A DNA stretch of 64,000 bases from Actinospineispora eucalypti. GTDB lineage: Bacteria > Actinomycetota > Actinomycetes > Mycobacteriales > Pseudonocardiaceae. The notes below the pieces were generated by a model. That model was not told the origin of the DNA, made no database searches, and saw only the letters and a list, made by a program, of their open reading frames with translations. A program made the translations under genes and the position numbers. The stretch covers positions 2,976,001-3,040,000 of the forward strand of contig JACHMT010000001.1 in the NCBI GenBank assembly GCA_014208095.1, written 5' to 3'. This document shows, piece after piece, positions 54,633-63,637 of the stretch; the stretch's first letter is position 1, and each line of letters starts with the position of its first letter.

Positions 54633-55379
54633 CTAGAAGGTGACCGTCATCCCGCCGTCGACCGCGAGGGTCTGCCCGGTGATGAAGGAGGCGGCCTCGC
54701 TGGCGAGGAACACCACGGCGCCGCCGATCTCTGCGGGCCGGCCCCACCGTCCGAGGGCGGTGCGGCTGCCCAGCCAGGTGGTCCACCCTGGATCGGCCAC
54801 CAGGGAGGCGTTCACGTCGGTGGCGAACGTGCCCGGCGCGATGGAGTTGACGGTGATGCCACGCGGGCCGAGGTCGGCGGCAAGTGCTCTGGTCATACCG
54901 TCGAGCCCGGCCTTGGCCACGGCGTAAGCAGCGTCGCCTGCACGTCCGAGTTGGCCGATCACCGACGAGACATTGATGATTCGGCCCGGGGCGGACCGAT
55001 CTGACAGCCGCGCCGCGACGGCCTGGCTCAGCGCGTATGCGGACACGAGATGGACGTCGAGCATGCGGGTCAGGTCTGTGGGGGTGAGCTCCTCGAGGCT
55101 GCGGCGGTCGCGGTGGCCCACGTTGTTCACCAAAATGTCGACCACGTCGAGGTTGGTGATCGCGTGTGCGGCCGTCGCGTGGTCGGTGACGTCGAAGGCC
55201 GCAGCGGCCACGTCGAGACCTTCAGTCCGCAACTCCGCGGTCGCGACGGCGAGGGTGCTCGGATCGCGCCCGTTCAGCACCACCCTCGCACCGGCCCGGG
55301 CAAGGCTGCGCGCCATCTCCAGGCCAAGGCCGCGCACTGACCCGGTCACAAGGGCGGTTCGGCCGGAAAGAGAGAACAT
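54633..55379 (-). CDS. Short-chain dehydrogenase/reductase (SDR)
   Basis: 248 residues; GGGGAG lies 4-5 nt before ATG 55379. Classical SDR: TGSVRGLG (TGxxxGxG nucleotide site, ~12-19), NNVG (~90), catalytic Ser in INVSSVIG, YAVAK (Tyr-x3-Lys, ~155) and PGTFATDV. It resembles gluconate 5-dehydrogenase/3-oxoacyl-ACP reductase-type members. The glycine-rich loop followed by a basic LNGRD suggests NADP(H) preference, which is inference. Substrate unknown. The convergent neighbour is a TetR gene; the upstream region holds decayed genes. Confidence 0.9.
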   Translation of the reverse strand: MFSLSGRTALVTGSVRGLGLEMARSLARAGARVVLNGRDPSTLAVATAELRTEGLDVAAAAFDVTDHATAAHAITNLDVVDILVNNVGHRDRRSLEELTPTDLTRMLDVHLVSAYALSQAVAARLSDRSAPGRIINVSSVIGQLGRAGDAAYAVAKAGLDGMTRALAADLGPRGITVNSIAPGTFATDVNASLVADPGWTTWLGSRTALGRWGRPAEIGGAVVFLASEAASFITGQTLAVDGGMTVTF

Positions 55380-55839
55380 TTGCTCCCCAACTCCTCACTG
55401 ACACAGTCGTTTCAGCAAGGTTACCGTCCAAGTTATGTTTCCCTGACCAGAGTGTGCCTTTTCAGGCAGGCGACACCGCCTACTGCAGGAGCGAGATCTC
55501 CCAGCGGGTCCGCCGAGTCGGTCAGGCCGAAGCGGTGCTGTGTGTGGTGATCAGTGGCCACAGACCGTTGCTTCGGAGCGCGGCGGCCCATCGGCTCGCT
55601 GAGCTGCCGGGGCGCCCGTCACATTAAGTAAACGGCTCGCCGGCGCAGGTGCGCCGAAGTGCTTGTGTCGCGCGTGTAGCGCCAAACCGATGATGAATCC
55701 GCGCGATGGCCCAGGGACGTCCCAGAACGTTGAAACAGGCCGCTGACCCGCGGTTCCCGCTGTATCCGGCCTACAGGCAGTCCCACGGGCGGCGTCGAGC
55801 CGCTTGCGGCACACGGCGAGTTCTAGAGGCCCCGGGTGT
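55380..55839. other. Intergenic region, nothing recognised
   Basis: About 460 bases upstream of the SDR gene. It should hold the SDR promoter; no other feature seen. Confidence 0.4.
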
Positions 55840-55960
55840 CAAGTCGTGGTTGCCGAACGCGGTCGAGTTCATCGACGAGGTGCCCAAGACCAGCGTCGAC
55901 GAGTTCTCCAAGAAGACCCTCCGGGACAAGTTCGCCGGCTACAAGCTGCCCAGCAGCTAG
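55840..55960 (+). pseudogene. Acyl-CoA ligase (AMP-binding) C-terminal remnant
   Basis: About 38 residues, LPNAVEFIDEVPKTSVDEFSKKTLRDKFAGYKLPSS, match the extreme C-terminus of fatty-acid-type acyl-CoA synthetases. The conserved A10 motif is normally P-x-T-S-V-G-K-F; here Gly-Lys reads Asp-Glu, so the catalytic lysine is lost. No upstream part of the gene is left in frame. Confidence 0.65.
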
Positions 55961-56284
55961 AGGCAGAACAGTCCCTCTACCAGGGAAAATGCTGCCGATT
56001 GGCTCCAGTGCCCTCCGTGGACGTCCGGGGCCGATCGGCGTCTTCTGTGGCGATCCACGGAACAGCCACGGAACAAAGCTGGCCGGATGCCCTGGCCGAC
56101 GAGATCGCCGGCCGTGGCCGACCTCTTCAGACCAGCCCGAACCCGCTGAATAAGAGTCGGCTAGATCAACTGTCGGACGGTGTCGATCTTCCCCAATGTG
56201 TGTCGTTCGGCTGGTCTGGCTGATGCGGCTGAACGCCGCTCGGGAGAGGCCGCTGTCACTGGCGACGTTGGTGCGCATCCGCGC

Positions 56285-56605
56285 CGCGTTGCACGCCGCA
56301 TCCAGTACGTGATGGATCTGGCCGAGCAGCTGGGCAGCTGGAGCGACCCGGAGTGTGCGCACATCGGCTCGCCCTTGCAGGTGGTCGCGGATGCCTACGC
56401 GAAGTTCGGCTCACTCGCGCTGGAGATGGCTAAGGAGCGCAAGGCCCGGCCCACGGACGAGCTGATGAGCTGGGTGGCGGCCGCGAGTACGAGGGGCAGA
56501 AGCTCACCGTCGAGGAGGTCGGGGTGTTCTTCGCGCTGCTGGCCGGCGCGGCGAACGACACCACGCGGCACTCGATGGCCCACGTGCTGGCGCTGTTCTG
56601 TGACC
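56285..56605 (+). pseudogene. Cytochrome P450 internal fragment
   Basis: Residues YAKFGSLALEMAKERKARPTDELMSWVAAA in one frame and VEEVGVFFALLAGAANDTTRHSMAHVLALFCD in another form the region around helix I (A-G-x-N-D-T-T-R) of a P450. There is a frame change near 56,490 and the ExxR and heme-Cys regions are missing. It resembles the CYP124/125-type sterol or fatty-acid oxidising P450s. It is on the opposite strand from the intact P450 next door and is not a copy of it. Confidence 0.65.
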
Positions 56606-56801
56606 GTTCCGCAAGGTGCCGCCGTCTCGGTTCCGGACACCGGCCGCGAGCGGCGGCTCTGCACGGCCAACAAGGAGGCCAACACCGCGCACGCCCGGCT
56701 GTGCGGCCGCGGAGAGCGAGCGAATGCGCGGCTGAGGAGCTGGATGATTCTCCGCAAGATCCTCCTTGTCGGCGCTGGGGGCTTCGGCGTAGACCGCTGG
56801 G

Positions 56802-58109
56802 TCAGGCGGGGGTGAGGCGGACGGGGAGGCTCTTCAGGCCGCCGACGAAGTTGGTCTGGGTGTACTTCGGGGTGCCGGCCAGCTCGATCGTGCGAACTCT
56901 CGGCAGCAGCTCCTCGAACAGGATGCGCAGCTCGAGGCGGGCGATCATCATGCCTTGGCACTGATGGGGGCCGAAGCCGAAGCCGGCGTGCTTGCCGCGG
57001 GGGACGGTGATGTCGAAGTCGTGTGAGTTGGGCCCGAATTTGGACTCGTCGCGGTTGGCCGAGGGGAAGTTGAGCATGAACCGGTCGCCGGCGCGGAACT
57101 GCCGCCCGGACACCTCGACGTCGCGGGAGGCACACCGCATGAAGTGCTTGACCGGGGAGACGTAGCGGATGCACTCCTCGACGGTCTGTTCGACCAGCTC
57201 TGGGTCGTTCCGCACCAGCGCGAGCTGGGCGGGGTGTTCGATGAAGGCGAGCATGGCGCCGTTGAGGGTGGCCGAGGTGGTGTCGTGGCCGGCGGTGGAG
57301 ATGGCGATGTACTGGCCGTTGCAGTAGCTCTCGCCGATCAGTTCGCCGTCGATGCGGCTGTTGGCCACGATGGACAGCAGGTCTTCCGTCGGCCGGGCTC
57401 GCCTGTCCACGGTGTGCTGGTGGAAGTACTCGTTGAAGCTGGCGATCGCGGCGGCCCAGGCGCGCCCGGCGGCGTCCGGGGTCATCTGGATTTCTTCGCG
57501 CTGTTCTTCGGGGTCGTTGGTGCCGAAGAACTCCTGGGTGAGCTTCATGATGGTCGGCTCGTCCTCCGGCGGCAGGCCGAACAGCGTCATGATCACCCGC
57601 AGCGGGTAGAGCAGCCCGAAGTCGCGGGCGAAGTCGACCTCCTCACCGAGGGAGAACAGCCGGTCCACCTCGCGGCGGGCCAGCGCGCGCACCTGCTCTT
57701 CGAACCGCTTCACGTTGCTGGGCCGGAACCACGGGTTGATCAGGCGACGGATGGTGGTGTGCTCGGGCGGATCCATGAACGGGGTGACGTCGATGCTGCG
57801 GATGGAGCCGCCGGTCAGGGAGCGGATGAACGCGTCGGAGGCCTGGTCGTTGAGGATCGGGTTGGCCGGCAGGTTGGCGAAGATCTCGGGCTGGCGCTCG
57901 ATATTGAGCAGGTCGTCGAACCGGGTGACCAGCACGATCGGGTCGAACCCGGGCAGCTCGGCGACGCCGAGCGGGTTGTTCTCGCGCAGCCACTTGAACG
58001 CCGGGTAGGTGATGTTGCGTTCGTCCTTGTAGGACTCCGGCAACACCGCGGCGCGCGCGATGTCCTCCGGGATACTGAACTCGGTGCCCGAGGTCGTAGA
58101 AGCAGTCAT
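56802..58109 (-). CDS. Cytochrome P450 monooxygenase
   Basis: 435 residues from ATG 58109, chosen because AGGAG lies 6 nt upstream; the frame is open further upstream but without P450 similarity. Helix I has AGHDTT (STAGHDTTSATLNG), ExxR is EECIRY and the heme ligand loop is FGFGPHQCQG with the Cys thiolate. Soluble class I bacterial P450, needing external ferredoxin and ferredoxin reductase, neither of which is in the window. It hydroxylates or otherwise oxidises an unknown, probably hydrophobic, substrate. It is the most distal gene of the minus-strand set (kinase-like, phosphoesterase, CrtC-like, MarR, P450), with 119 bp before it, so it may have its own promoter. Confidence 0.93.
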   Translation of the reverse strand: MTASTTSGTEFSIPEDIARAAVLPESYKDERNITYPAFKWLRENNPLGVAELPGFDPIVLVTRFDDLLNIERQPEIFANLPANPILNDQASDAFIRSLTGGSIRSIDVTPFMDPPEHTTIRRLINPWFRPSNVKRFEEQVRALARREVDRLFSLGEEVDFARDFGLLYPLRVIMTLFGLPPEDEPTIMKLTQEFFGTNDPEEQREEIQMTPDAAGRAWAAAIASFNEYFHQHTVDRRARPTEDLLSIVANSRIDGELIGESYCNGQYIAISTAGHDTTSATLNGAMLAFIEHPAQLALVRNDPELVEQTVEECIRYVSPVKHFMRCASRDVEVSGRQFRAGDRFMLNFPSANRDESKFGPNSHDFDITVPRGKHAGFGFGPHQCQGMMIARLELRILFEELLPRVRTIELAGTPKYTQTNFVGGLKSLPVRLTPA

Positions 58110-58228
58110 GCGGACTCCTGGTGGGTGTACGTACGATACCGGGATCGTCGAATCGGTTCTGGCTGAGCAGGTTCTGCCGGGCAGGGCCGAGGGCGCTGAC
58201 GACGACGGCGCTGGCCGCCGGCGGACAC
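58110..58228 (-). promoter_or_regulatory. MarR-P450 interval with GTACGTAC palindrome
   Basis: 119 bases between the MarR stop and the P450 start. It includes GTGTACGTACGATACC (58,125-58,141), an imperfect palindrome around GTACGTAC that could be a regulator site, plus the P450 ribosome-binding site. Confidence 0.3.
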
Positions 58229-58756
58229 TCATTTCGGCATCCGCGACGGGTGGCGGGTCATCGCGGCGTACACCTCGTCGACCAGGCCCTGCGGGTCGGA
58301 GAGCCAGTCCACCCCGTGCACGAGCCCGAGGACACCGTCGCTGAGCACCGCGACGAGCCGCTCGGGTAGGTGGGAGAGCACTTCGCGCTCGACCGCTGTC
58401 ACGATTGGCCGCGCCCGTGCCAGGCAGCGTGTGCCGGCTTCCGTGATCGCGAAAGTGATGGGGCTCCACGGGTCGAGAAAGTGCCTCTCCAACAGGCCAC
58501 GGTCGTGGAGACGCCGGGTCAGCCCGGCAGCGGCCTGCGGACTGGTGTGCAGAATGCGGGCCAGGCTGGCGCGGTGCAGACCCGAGTCTGCGGCGATGTG
58601 CTCGAGGGCGTCGAACTGGCGTGCGGTGATTCCCTCGGCGCTCAGCGCCTGGTCGATCCGAACCTGCAGGAGATGCCCCAACGCCGCGACTCGTTGGGTG
58701 AAGTACTCGGGAGCGTGGGCGCTGCTCGAATACGTGCGTAACAGCCGCGTGCTCAC
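58229..58756 (-). CDS. MarR-family transcriptional regulator
   Basis: 175 residues from GTG 58756, which overlaps the TGA of the upstream gene (GTGA); the longer open frame upstream is antisense-like noise inside that gene. The winged helix is typical: ITARQFDALEHIAADSGLHRASLARILHTSPQAAAGLTRRLHDRGLLERHFLDPWSPITFAITEAG (~45-110). Flanking helices form the dimer interface. Translational coupling to the CrtC-like gene makes it the probable regulator of this operon, sensing its substrate or product. A candidate operator is the palindrome at 63587-63605. Confidence 0.88.
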   Translation of the reverse strand: MSTRLLRTYSSSAHAPEYFTQRVAALGHLLQVRIDQALSAEGITARQFDALEHIAADSGLHRASLARILHTSPQAAAGLTRRLHDRGLLERHFLDPWSPITFAITEAGTRCLARARPIVTAVEREVLSHLPERLVAVLSDGVLGLVHGVDWLSDPQGLVDEVYAAMTRHPSRMPK

Positions 58757-59673
58757 GGGCAGAGGCGCTCGACGTAGTCGGCCGGCCAGCCCAGCTCGAC
58801 GTGCGCGACGGCCGGAACGCCGTCCAACGTGGCCGACATGGCGATCTCGTTGAGCACCAGGTGCTGGATCGGCATGCCCCAGCCCGCGGCGTACGTGCAC
58901 TCCAGGTTCATCGTTCGCCCCGCCGAGTCCTCGAAGCGGCCCGAAACGGCACGGTGCACCAGGCGATCGTCCAGCTCCGCTTCGGCCCGCGCGTGGACGA
59001 TGGGGCAGAGCCGCCCGTCGCTGTTGATGTACCCATTGATCAGCTGCTGGCCCTTGACCTCCATGATCATGGCGTGCAGCGAGCGTCCGTCCTCGGCGGT
59101 CGCGTTGATCCATTTCCAGTGCTGGAGCATGTTCCAGTTCCGGGCGCCCCAGGAGTGGTCCCGGTGACCGCCGCTGGCCTTGACGTCGATGGCTCGCCCG
59201 TGCAGCGACACCTGCCCGGAGACCAGACAGGACTGCTCGAACCGGTTGTCGGCCACCCAGTCGGGACATCCGTCGGCGTTGTCGTGCCAGCTGAACGGCT
59301 CGTGGATGCCCTCGAACCGCAGCGACAGGTCCAGCTCCTCGCCGGTGAAGCCGAGCTCGGCCACCCGCAGGGGCTCGGGTTGGCGCACATGTAGCCCACC
59401 GACCGTGCAGTCGTCGAGGTCATCGCCGCTGAACGCAGCGTCCTCTTCGAACGACAGAAACTCCGGTCTCGTCATGTCCGGTCCGCCGACGAACAGGAAA
59501 CGACCCCAACGCCGCCCGGCCTCGCGCCAGGCGTAGACGAACACCAGGAGCTGCTCGGAAGGTAGCGGCGCGGTCCACAGCAGACTTTCCCGGGCGTGCG
59601 GCCCGGAGTTAGAGACGTCGTGCAACAGGTCGTCGCGGGCGGAGAACTGGTGGCGCGGCTGGGTGGAGGTCAT
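58753..59673 (-). CDS. CrtC/AttH lipocalin-like protein, function unknown
   Basis: 306 residues from ATG 59673, overlapping the upstream stop (ATGA). The protein is beta-rich with a GHRDHSWGARNWNMLQHWKW segment and SGQVSLHGRAIDVKASGGHRDHSW, similar to the CrtC (hydroxyneurosporene hydratase)/AttH and tocopherol-cyclase-like family, also annotated as DUF7064/DUF7065-type. Such proteins bind or modify hydrophobic substrates (terpenoids, steroids). No signal peptide. In the operon it may bind the substrate of the P450 or catalyse hydration; this is inference from neighbours. Confidence 0.65.
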   Translation of the reverse strand: MTSTQPRHQFSARDDLLHDVSNSGPHARESLLWTAPLPSEQLLVFVYAWREAGRRWGRFLFVGGPDMTRPEFLSFEEDAAFSGDDLDDCTVGGLHVRQPEPLRVAELGFTGEELDLSLRFEGIHEPFSWHDNADGCPDWVADNRFEQSCLVSGQVSLHGRAIDVKASGGHRDHSWGARNWNMLQHWKWINATAEDGRSLHAMIMEVKGQQLINGYINSDGRLCPIVHARAEAELDDRLVHRAVSGRFEDSAGRTMNLECTYAAGWGMPIQHLVLNEIAMSATLDGVPAVAHVELGWPADYVERLCP

Positions 59674-60623
59674 GGGTGGCCTTTCGCCGAGGGAGGTGGG
59701 TACGTGCCGCCGGCGACGCCGAGAACGCCGTCCAGGACGAGGTTCGCGATGCGCGGCCCGGCCGGCGTCATGCGGACGAGGGTGACGTGGTCGAAGTTGC
59801 CCTCGTCACCGGTCCGCACCCATGCGCCGCCGCAGGGACCGAGGCGGATGTGGTTGCGGCCGTGGAGCACCTGTCGCCGGTAGTTGTGGATGTGCCCGGC
59901 GAACATGGTGTAGGGGCGCTCGCCGAGCGTCTTCCGGAGTCGCTCCAGGGCGGGATGCCCGTCGCCCTGCCAGGCCGGGATGTGCATGCAGACGAACGTC
60001 CAGCGGGCATCGGTATGGTCGGCGAGCACCCGCTCGAAGTAGTCGATCTGTTCGTCGGAGATGTCGGCGGGCATGGTCGAGTCCCAGTCCGCCAGGGCCT
60101 CGAACTCCCGACGTACCGCCTCGGGATCGGACTCGACCATCGCGTGCAGCTCGGCCAGCCGCTCCGGCGTCAGGTCGCCGGCCACGTCCTCCAACGCCTG
60201 CGGTGGATCAGAGGTGTCCAGGACCAGGAACAGCGTGTCGGCATATCGGAAGTGGTAGTGCAGCAGCCCGTGCCGGCGGACCCACTCGTCCCGCATCAGC
60301 TCGTTGCTGACGTCGTGGTTGCCGACGACGCGGAACAGGGGACGTTCGAGCGCATCGAGGATGTCGTCGAGCTCCTGCCACTGCGAGGCCAGAACCTCCC
60401 GGTCGGTCGTGTAGCCCTCGATCGCGTCGCCGATCTGGATGACGAAGTCCGGGTACAGCTGGTTCAGTACCTCGACGGCGCGTTCGAACACGCCCGGCCG
60501 GGCCAGGCCGGTGCGGTCCGACAGCAGGGCGAAGGTGAAGTCGTTCGTCGACGGGGCGAGCGTGTCCGCCCCGATCCACGGTCGGGCCGTGCCGACCGAG
60601 GGGAGCCACAGGCGTTCGGTCAT
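59670..60623 (-). CDS. Calcineurin-like metallophosphoesterase
   Basis: 317 residues from ATG 60623, preferred because AAGGAG lies 6 nt upstream; an ATG 18 nt further upstream is less likely. Metallophosphoesterase motifs in order: SDRTGLARPGVFE (the D-x-H motif reads D-R-T, as in a known subfamily), QIGDAIEGY, VVGNHD, CMHIPAW and GHIHNY. Two metal ions (commonly Fe, Mn or Zn) are expected. No signal peptide, so it acts in the cytoplasm. It lies directly after the PEP-dependent kinase-like gene, so it may remove the phosphate that enzyme adds. Confidence 0.85.
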   Translation of the reverse strand: MTERLWLPSVGTARPWIGADTLAPSTNDFTFALLSDRTGLARPGVFERAVEVLNQLYPDFVIQIGDAIEGYTTDREVLASQWQELDDILDALERPLFRVVGNHDVSNELMRDEWVRRHGLLHYHFRYADTLFLVLDTSDPPQALEDVAGDLTPERLAELHAMVESDPEAVRREFEALADWDSTMPADISDEQIDYFERVLADHTDARWTFVCMHIPAWQGDGHPALERLRKTLGERPYTMFAGHIHNYRRQVLHGRNHIRLGPCGGAWVRTGDEGNFDHVTLVRMTPAGPRIANLVLDGVLGVAGGTYPPPSAKGHP

Positions 60624-60692
60624 GACGGTCTCCTTGTGCACGGATGACGGGCGCCGCGTGCGATGCGGTGCCCGTCACCCGCTGGGGCGGGG

Positions 60693-63518
60693 TCAGAAGA
60701 CGGAGACCTTGAACTGCTGGTCGCGTTCCGCCTGCGCGGCCGCCGCCTGCGCCTCCAGCTCGGCGATCTCCTTCGCCACCACGTCCGGGTCGTCGGACTC
60801 GTGCACCTGGATCACCCCGGTGTCTCCGTTGAGGGTGATGAGCGCACCGTCCGGAATCAGCCGCCTGGCTCCTGGCAGCTGCGCGCCGGGGAGGCCGAAC
60901 TCGCGGGCGATGATCGCGCCGTGGCTGATCAGGCCGCCGCTCTCCAGCACGATGCCGTGGATGCGGCTGAACACCGGCATCCAGCCCGGGTCGGTGGCGT
61001 GCACGATCAGGATGTCGCCCTTCTTGACGCGTCCGATCTGCCGGAGCTCGTGCACGACCCGGGCGGTCCCGGTGATCCGGCCCGCGCTCGTGCCCTTGCC
61101 CTGGAAGACCCCCTCACCTTCGAGCTCCGGCTCGTCGATCGGAGCCGGCCGCCCAGAGACGATGAACGGTGCCGGGTCGCGCTCGCCGGTGTTGATCTCA
61201 TCGAAGTTCTTCCGGCGGGCGTCGATCTTGGCGCGGATGAGGCGCTTGTTCTCCCGGCCGGCGAGGACGTCGTAGAGCTCCTCCATGGTCAGGAAGTAGC
61301 ACTCCTTAACCTCGCGCAGCCGCCCGCGCTCGACGCAGCGCCGGCCGACCTCCTCGAAGCAGAGCTTGATGTCGTAGGTGGACCAGTCCATGACCTCGCG
61401 CTCGTCGTCGCGGTGCTCCAGGGAGTAGTGCGCGAAGTCGATCAGTGTGTCGAAGAGCTGGGCCTTCCAGGCGCCACCCTCCTGCGCGGCGAGGTTGTCG
61501 TGGACCTCCTTGATGGTCGCCTCGAGGCGGGCGCGGGTCTCCAGTTCCTTCGGCCGGGGGTCCGGCTCGTCGAGCATGCCGATCCACGGAGCCAGGTCGA
61601 CCATCACGTTGTCCGCGCGGCGGTCGAAGTAGATGTCCCGGTCCGGGTGGCCTCGGTGACCCCGCTTGGCCACGTAGGCGTCGTACATCTCACGGAACTT
61701 CGGCCCGTCGATGCACTGGTCGAGGAAGGTGAAGAACCGCTCGTCTGGGTAGATCTCCAGCAGCGACCGCAGCTCGGGCGAGCGGCCGATGAAGTTGGCC
61801 ATCTCCCACGCGGCGTGTGCTTCCTCGCCGACGATGTTCGGCCGCCGGGTGCCGGTCACCAGGTCGACGAAGATCCCGAGGCCCTTTTCGCCGGTGTACC
61901 AGTTCGCGCAGATCCAACCCAGCCAGCCCAGCGCCTCGCCCATGTACCAGAGCAGGCCGTTCCACGGCGGGTCGTAGGAGGAGATCTCCTCGCGGATGGC
62001 GTCGGCGAGGTGCTGCTTGAGCTCCTCGTCGCTGAACGCCAGCCGCTCGGCCTCGGTGCGCGGCCGGGTCGCCTCGCGGTAGCGCTCGCTGTGGATGAAG
62101 TCGCGCTGCAGGTAGCGCCACCAGTTGAAGCCCATGTCCGGGCGTTCCATCTCGACCTTGTGGAACATGTTGAGGTAGCGGCCCCAGTCGAAGGGGGCGT
62201 TGAGCACCTCCTCGTGCCACATGGTCGGGATCTTGTGCAGCATCCCGGGGCGCAGCTGCGGCGGGATCGACTGCTTGATCCGGTGCCGGTCGGCCTCGAC
62301 GTTGTAGTACGAGGCGCCCTTGTGGTACTTCCACAACCGCCGCGTGGTGTGGTCCTGCTCGGGGTAGCCGAACGCGTGCACACCGACGCTGTGGCACTGG
62401 TTGAGGCCCCAGCAACGCCAGGAGAACATCAGCGGGCTGATCGCGCCGGTCCACATCTCCTCGGGGAAGACCCGCGACCAGATGTTGTCGTACGGCACAG
62501 CCTCCGGGTCGTCGTTGCCCTGTACCGAGTACGTGACGTCCGCGTCCCAGGAGAACTCCACACCGGTGACCGGGCGGGCCTGCAGCACGTAGAACTCGCC
62601 GTCGGCGTAGCCCCACTCGATGTCCTGCGGGAAGCCCTCGTAGAGGTCCTGGACACCGGCGCCGATCTGGGCCAGCTCGACGGCCTGCTCGTCGGTGAGG
62701 GTGAACTCCTCGCGGCGCGGCGGGTCGACGTCGCGCTGGATGGTGCCGTGACCGGTATCCGGGTTGCGGACGATCTCCACTTCCTTGCTGCCCAGGGTCT
62801 TGTCGAGCAGCACGAAGCCCTTGTGCCGCACGATGTACTCGTCGGGGGTGGTGATGCCCTGGACGACCGCTTCGCCCAGTCCCCAGCTCGCGTTGAGCAT
62901 GATCTCGTCGGTTGCGGCGTTCAGCGGGTTGCCGGTGAACATCACGCCGGACACCTGCGAGGAAACCATCGTCTGCACGACGACCGCGATCGACGGGAAC
63001 TCGGTGAAGCCGCCGCTCTTGCGGTAGGCCACCGCGCGGCCGGTCCACAGGCTGGCCCAGTCCCGCTTCACCGCGTCGAGGACGTTGTCGGCGCCCTTGA
63101 TGTCCAGGTAAGTGTCGTGGAGACCGGCGAACGAGGCCCCTTCCAGGTCCTCGGCGGTACCCGAGGACCGCACGGCCACGTAGACGTCGCCCAGCTGGGC
63201 GTACGCCGAGCTGATCTCGTTGGCGACGTGGGCGGGCATGTCGGCGTCGACGATCCAGTCGCGGATGCGCTCGACGGCGCGCTCCAGAGCTTCGGCGTCG
63301 TCGTAGCTGAGCTCGGCGAGTGCCTGGGAGATCTGGTCGCGCATCGTCTCGATGTGCGCGAGGTAGGCGCCGGTGTCGACCACGAAGCCGGGCGGGACCG
63401 GGAAGCCCGCGTTGGCCAGGCGACCGAGGTTCGCGCCCTTGCCGCCGACCAGTGAGTGATCGGTCCCGGCCGGGTCGGCGAACCAAATAGTGTGCGTCGA
63501 GCTGACGGTATCTGCCAT
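60693..63518 (-). CDS. PEP synthase/rifampin phosphotransferase-like enzyme
   Basis: 941 residues; GAGGA lies ~8 nt before ATG 63518. Residues ~15-330 form the PPDK-type ATP-grasp domain: SLVGGKGANLGRLANAGFPVPPGFVV, VAVRSSGTAEDLEGASFAGLHDTYL, VSGVMFTGNP, DIEWGYADGEFYVLQARPV. A long middle part (~350-780) carries family-specific helices. Residues ~790-910 form the PEP-utilising swivel domain with GGLISHGAIIAREFGLP; phosphohistidine is His866. The length and fused ATP-grasp/His-swivel plan match rifampin phosphotransferase (RPH) and PEP synthase. RPH-type enzymes move the beta-phosphate of ATP to a small-molecule hydroxyl. A canonical gluconeogenic PpsA is ~100-150 residues shorter. I favour small-molecule phosphorylation. 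Confidence 0.85.
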   Translation of the reverse strand: MADTVSSTHTIWFADPAGTDHSLVGGKGANLGRLANAGFPVPPGFVVDTGAYLAHIETMRDQISQALAELSYDDAEALERAVERIRDWIVDADMPAHVANEISSAYAQLGDVYVAVRSSGTAEDLEGASFAGLHDTYLDIKGADNVLDAVKRDWASLWTGRAVAYRKSGGFTEFPSIAVVVQTMVSSQVSGVMFTGNPLNAATDEIMLNASWGLGEAVVQGITTPDEYIVRHKGFVLLDKTLGSKEVEIVRNPDTGHGTIQRDVDPPRREEFTLTDEQAVELAQIGAGVQDLYEGFPQDIEWGYADGEFYVLQARPVTGVEFSWDADVTYSVQGNDDPEAVPYDNIWSRVFPEEMWTGAISPLMFSWRCWGLNQCHSVGVHAFGYPEQDHTTRRLWKYHKGASYYNVEADRHRIKQSIPPQLRPGMLHKIPTMWHEEVLNAPFDWGRYLNMFHKVEMERPDMGFNWWRYLQRDFIHSERYREATRPRTEAERLAFSDEELKQHLADAIREEISSYDPPWNGLLWYMGEALGWLGWICANWYTGEKGLGIFVDLVTGTRRPNIVGEEAHAAWEMANFIGRSPELRSLLEIYPDERFFTFLDQCIDGPKFREMYDAYVAKRGHRGHPDRDIYFDRRADNVMVDLAPWIGMLDEPDPRPKELETRARLEATIKEVHDNLAAQEGGAWKAQLFDTLIDFAHYSLEHRDDEREVMDWSTYDIKLCFEEVGRRCVERGRLREVKECYFLTMEELYDVLAGRENKRLIRAKIDARRKNFDEINTGERDPAPFIVSGRPAPIDEPELEGEGVFQGKGTSAGRITGTARVVHELRQIGRVKKGDILIVHATDPGWMPVFSRIHGIVLESGGLISHGAIIAREFGLPGAQLPGARRLIPDGALITLNGDTGVIQVHESDDPDVVAKEIAELEAQAAAAQAERDQQFKVSVF

Positions 63519-63586
63519 GGAAGAAGTCCTCGCTGTACGGCCCTGTATCAGTCGATCCAGTCTCAGCGAGGTGTGACCTGCGACGC

Positions 63587-63605
63587 GGGAGTATTGACTA
63601 CTCCC
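63587..63605. promoter_or_regulatory. Perfect 19-bp palindrome upstream of PEP-synthase-like gene
   Basis: GGGAGTATTGACTACTCCC: 7-bp arms with a 5-nt centre, 69 bases upstream of the start of the 63518 gene. Size and symmetry suit a MarR or similar dimeric regulator. The MarR gene in the same set is the obvious candidate. Confidence 0.5.
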
Positions 63606-63637
63606 TTTCGCCGTGCCTCATCCGCGAAACCCCGATG

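Noticed and set aside
58110..58469. N-terminal extension of the P450 frame
   Set aside because: Arg/Pro-rich with no P450 similarity; ATG 58109 has a good ribosome-binding site.
58757..59269. N-terminal extension of the MarR frame
   Set aside because: It lies inside the CrtC-like gene in another frame and has no MarR similarity; the GTGA-coupled start at 58756 fits.
60663..63455. 930-residue plus-strand frame
   Set aside because: Antisense to the PEP-synthase-like gene; composition is Leu/Val/Asp-rich noise, while the minus strand has all catalytic motifs.
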